A DNA stretch of 14,113 nt from JAVWGW01 sp036655915 (GTDB taxonomy: Bacteria > Actinomycetota > Coriobacteriia > Coriobacteriales > Eggerthellaceae): positions 1 to 14,113 of the forward strand of contig JAVVPE010000038.1 of the NCBI GenBank assembly GCA_036655915.1, given 5' to 3'. Positions within the stretch are counted from its first letter, which is position 1; every line of letters begins with the position of its first letter. Shown here piece by piece: positions 13,986-14,113 of the stretch. The position numbers and the translations under genes were made by a program. The notes beneath the pieces are model-generated. The model was not told the DNA's origin, made no database searches, and was given only the letters and a program-made list of their open reading frames with translations.

Positions 13986-14113
13986 GATGGCCTTTCTGTC
14001 CTTATTGTTCCGGTTGCCACCCCTGCAGTCTTTTTCCGGGTGCACATTTAGTACTATAGTACCTGACTTTCGGAAAAATCTTCCGAAAATGGTGCTAAAT
14101 ATTTTCTAGCATG
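13986..14113. promoter_or_regulatory. Regulatory region upstream of the methyltransferase gene with three inverted repeats
   Basis: This 128-bp stretch has no credible gene. Its right half holds three symmetric elements: the perfect 12-bp palindrome GTACTATAGTAC (14051-14062), the inverted repeat TTTCGGAA/TTCCGAAA with 5-bp spacer (14068-14088), and TGCTA/TAGCA with 9-bp spacer (14093-14111). The palindrome contains -10-like TACTAT and TATAGT on both strands, about 70 bp from the methyltransferase ATG. The elements look like operators of a promoter, possibly a divergent one whose other gene lies beyond the window. Confidence 0.55.
14068..14088. repeat. Inverted repeat, 8-bp arms with 5-bp spacer (operator-like)
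   Basis: TTTCGGAA at 14068-14075 and its exact reverse complement TTCCGAAA at 14081-14088. Centre-to-centre distance is 13 bp, close to the separation expected for a dimeric helix-turn-helix regulator. I do not recognise it as a Fur, DtxR, NikR or ModE box. Confidence 0.75.

Overview
The window looks like a chromosomal segment from a moderately high-GC Gram-positive bacterium. An anaerobic actinomycete of the class Coriobacteriia (Eggerthella/Slackia-like) is my best inference. The reasons are a Rho with a long basic and asparagine-rich N-terminal insert, an L31 with an Ala/Lys/Glu-rich tail, a clostridia-like divergent MetRS, and an anaerobe-style metal-uptake cluster. No marker gene fixes the genus.

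Left part (1-7414, all on +) is housekeeping. It holds the 3' part of recN, then a tightly packed run: a small transaldolase, rho, an SppA-type S49 peptidase, metG and rpmE. Transaldolase and rho overlap by ATGA, sppA follows rho by 20 nt, and metG overlaps sppA by 17 nt. The run ends at a perfect 13-bp stem with A- and T-runs on its two sides, probably a bidirectional terminator.

Right part (7458-14045) is an accessory-type cluster in alternating orientation. A lipoprotein solute-binding protein (-) is divergent from a FecCD-type permease, its ATPase and an FmdE-family zinc-ribbon protein (+). These face a convergent DUF4213/DUF364 protein (-), annotated in Pfam as putative heavy-metal chelation. 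DUF364 is divergent from a THEP1-like P-loop NTPase (+), which converges on a SAM-dependent methyltransferase (-). Together they suggest uptake and intracellular handling of a metal chelate. Molybdate/tungstate or another heavy metal is the favoured inference because of FmdE and DUF364, but iron chelates or cobalamin cannot be excluded. This is the candidate system of the window: an importer plus a possible ligand-making or ligand-processing module (DUF364, methyltransferase, NTPase, FmdE).

Intergenic regions are short (largest 217 bp). Those in the right part carry the regulatory signals: two divergent promoter regions and a right-edge region (13986-14113) with three closely spaced inverted repeats that look like operators. 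I saw no tRNA, rRNA, CRISPR array, insertion sequence or phage gene.
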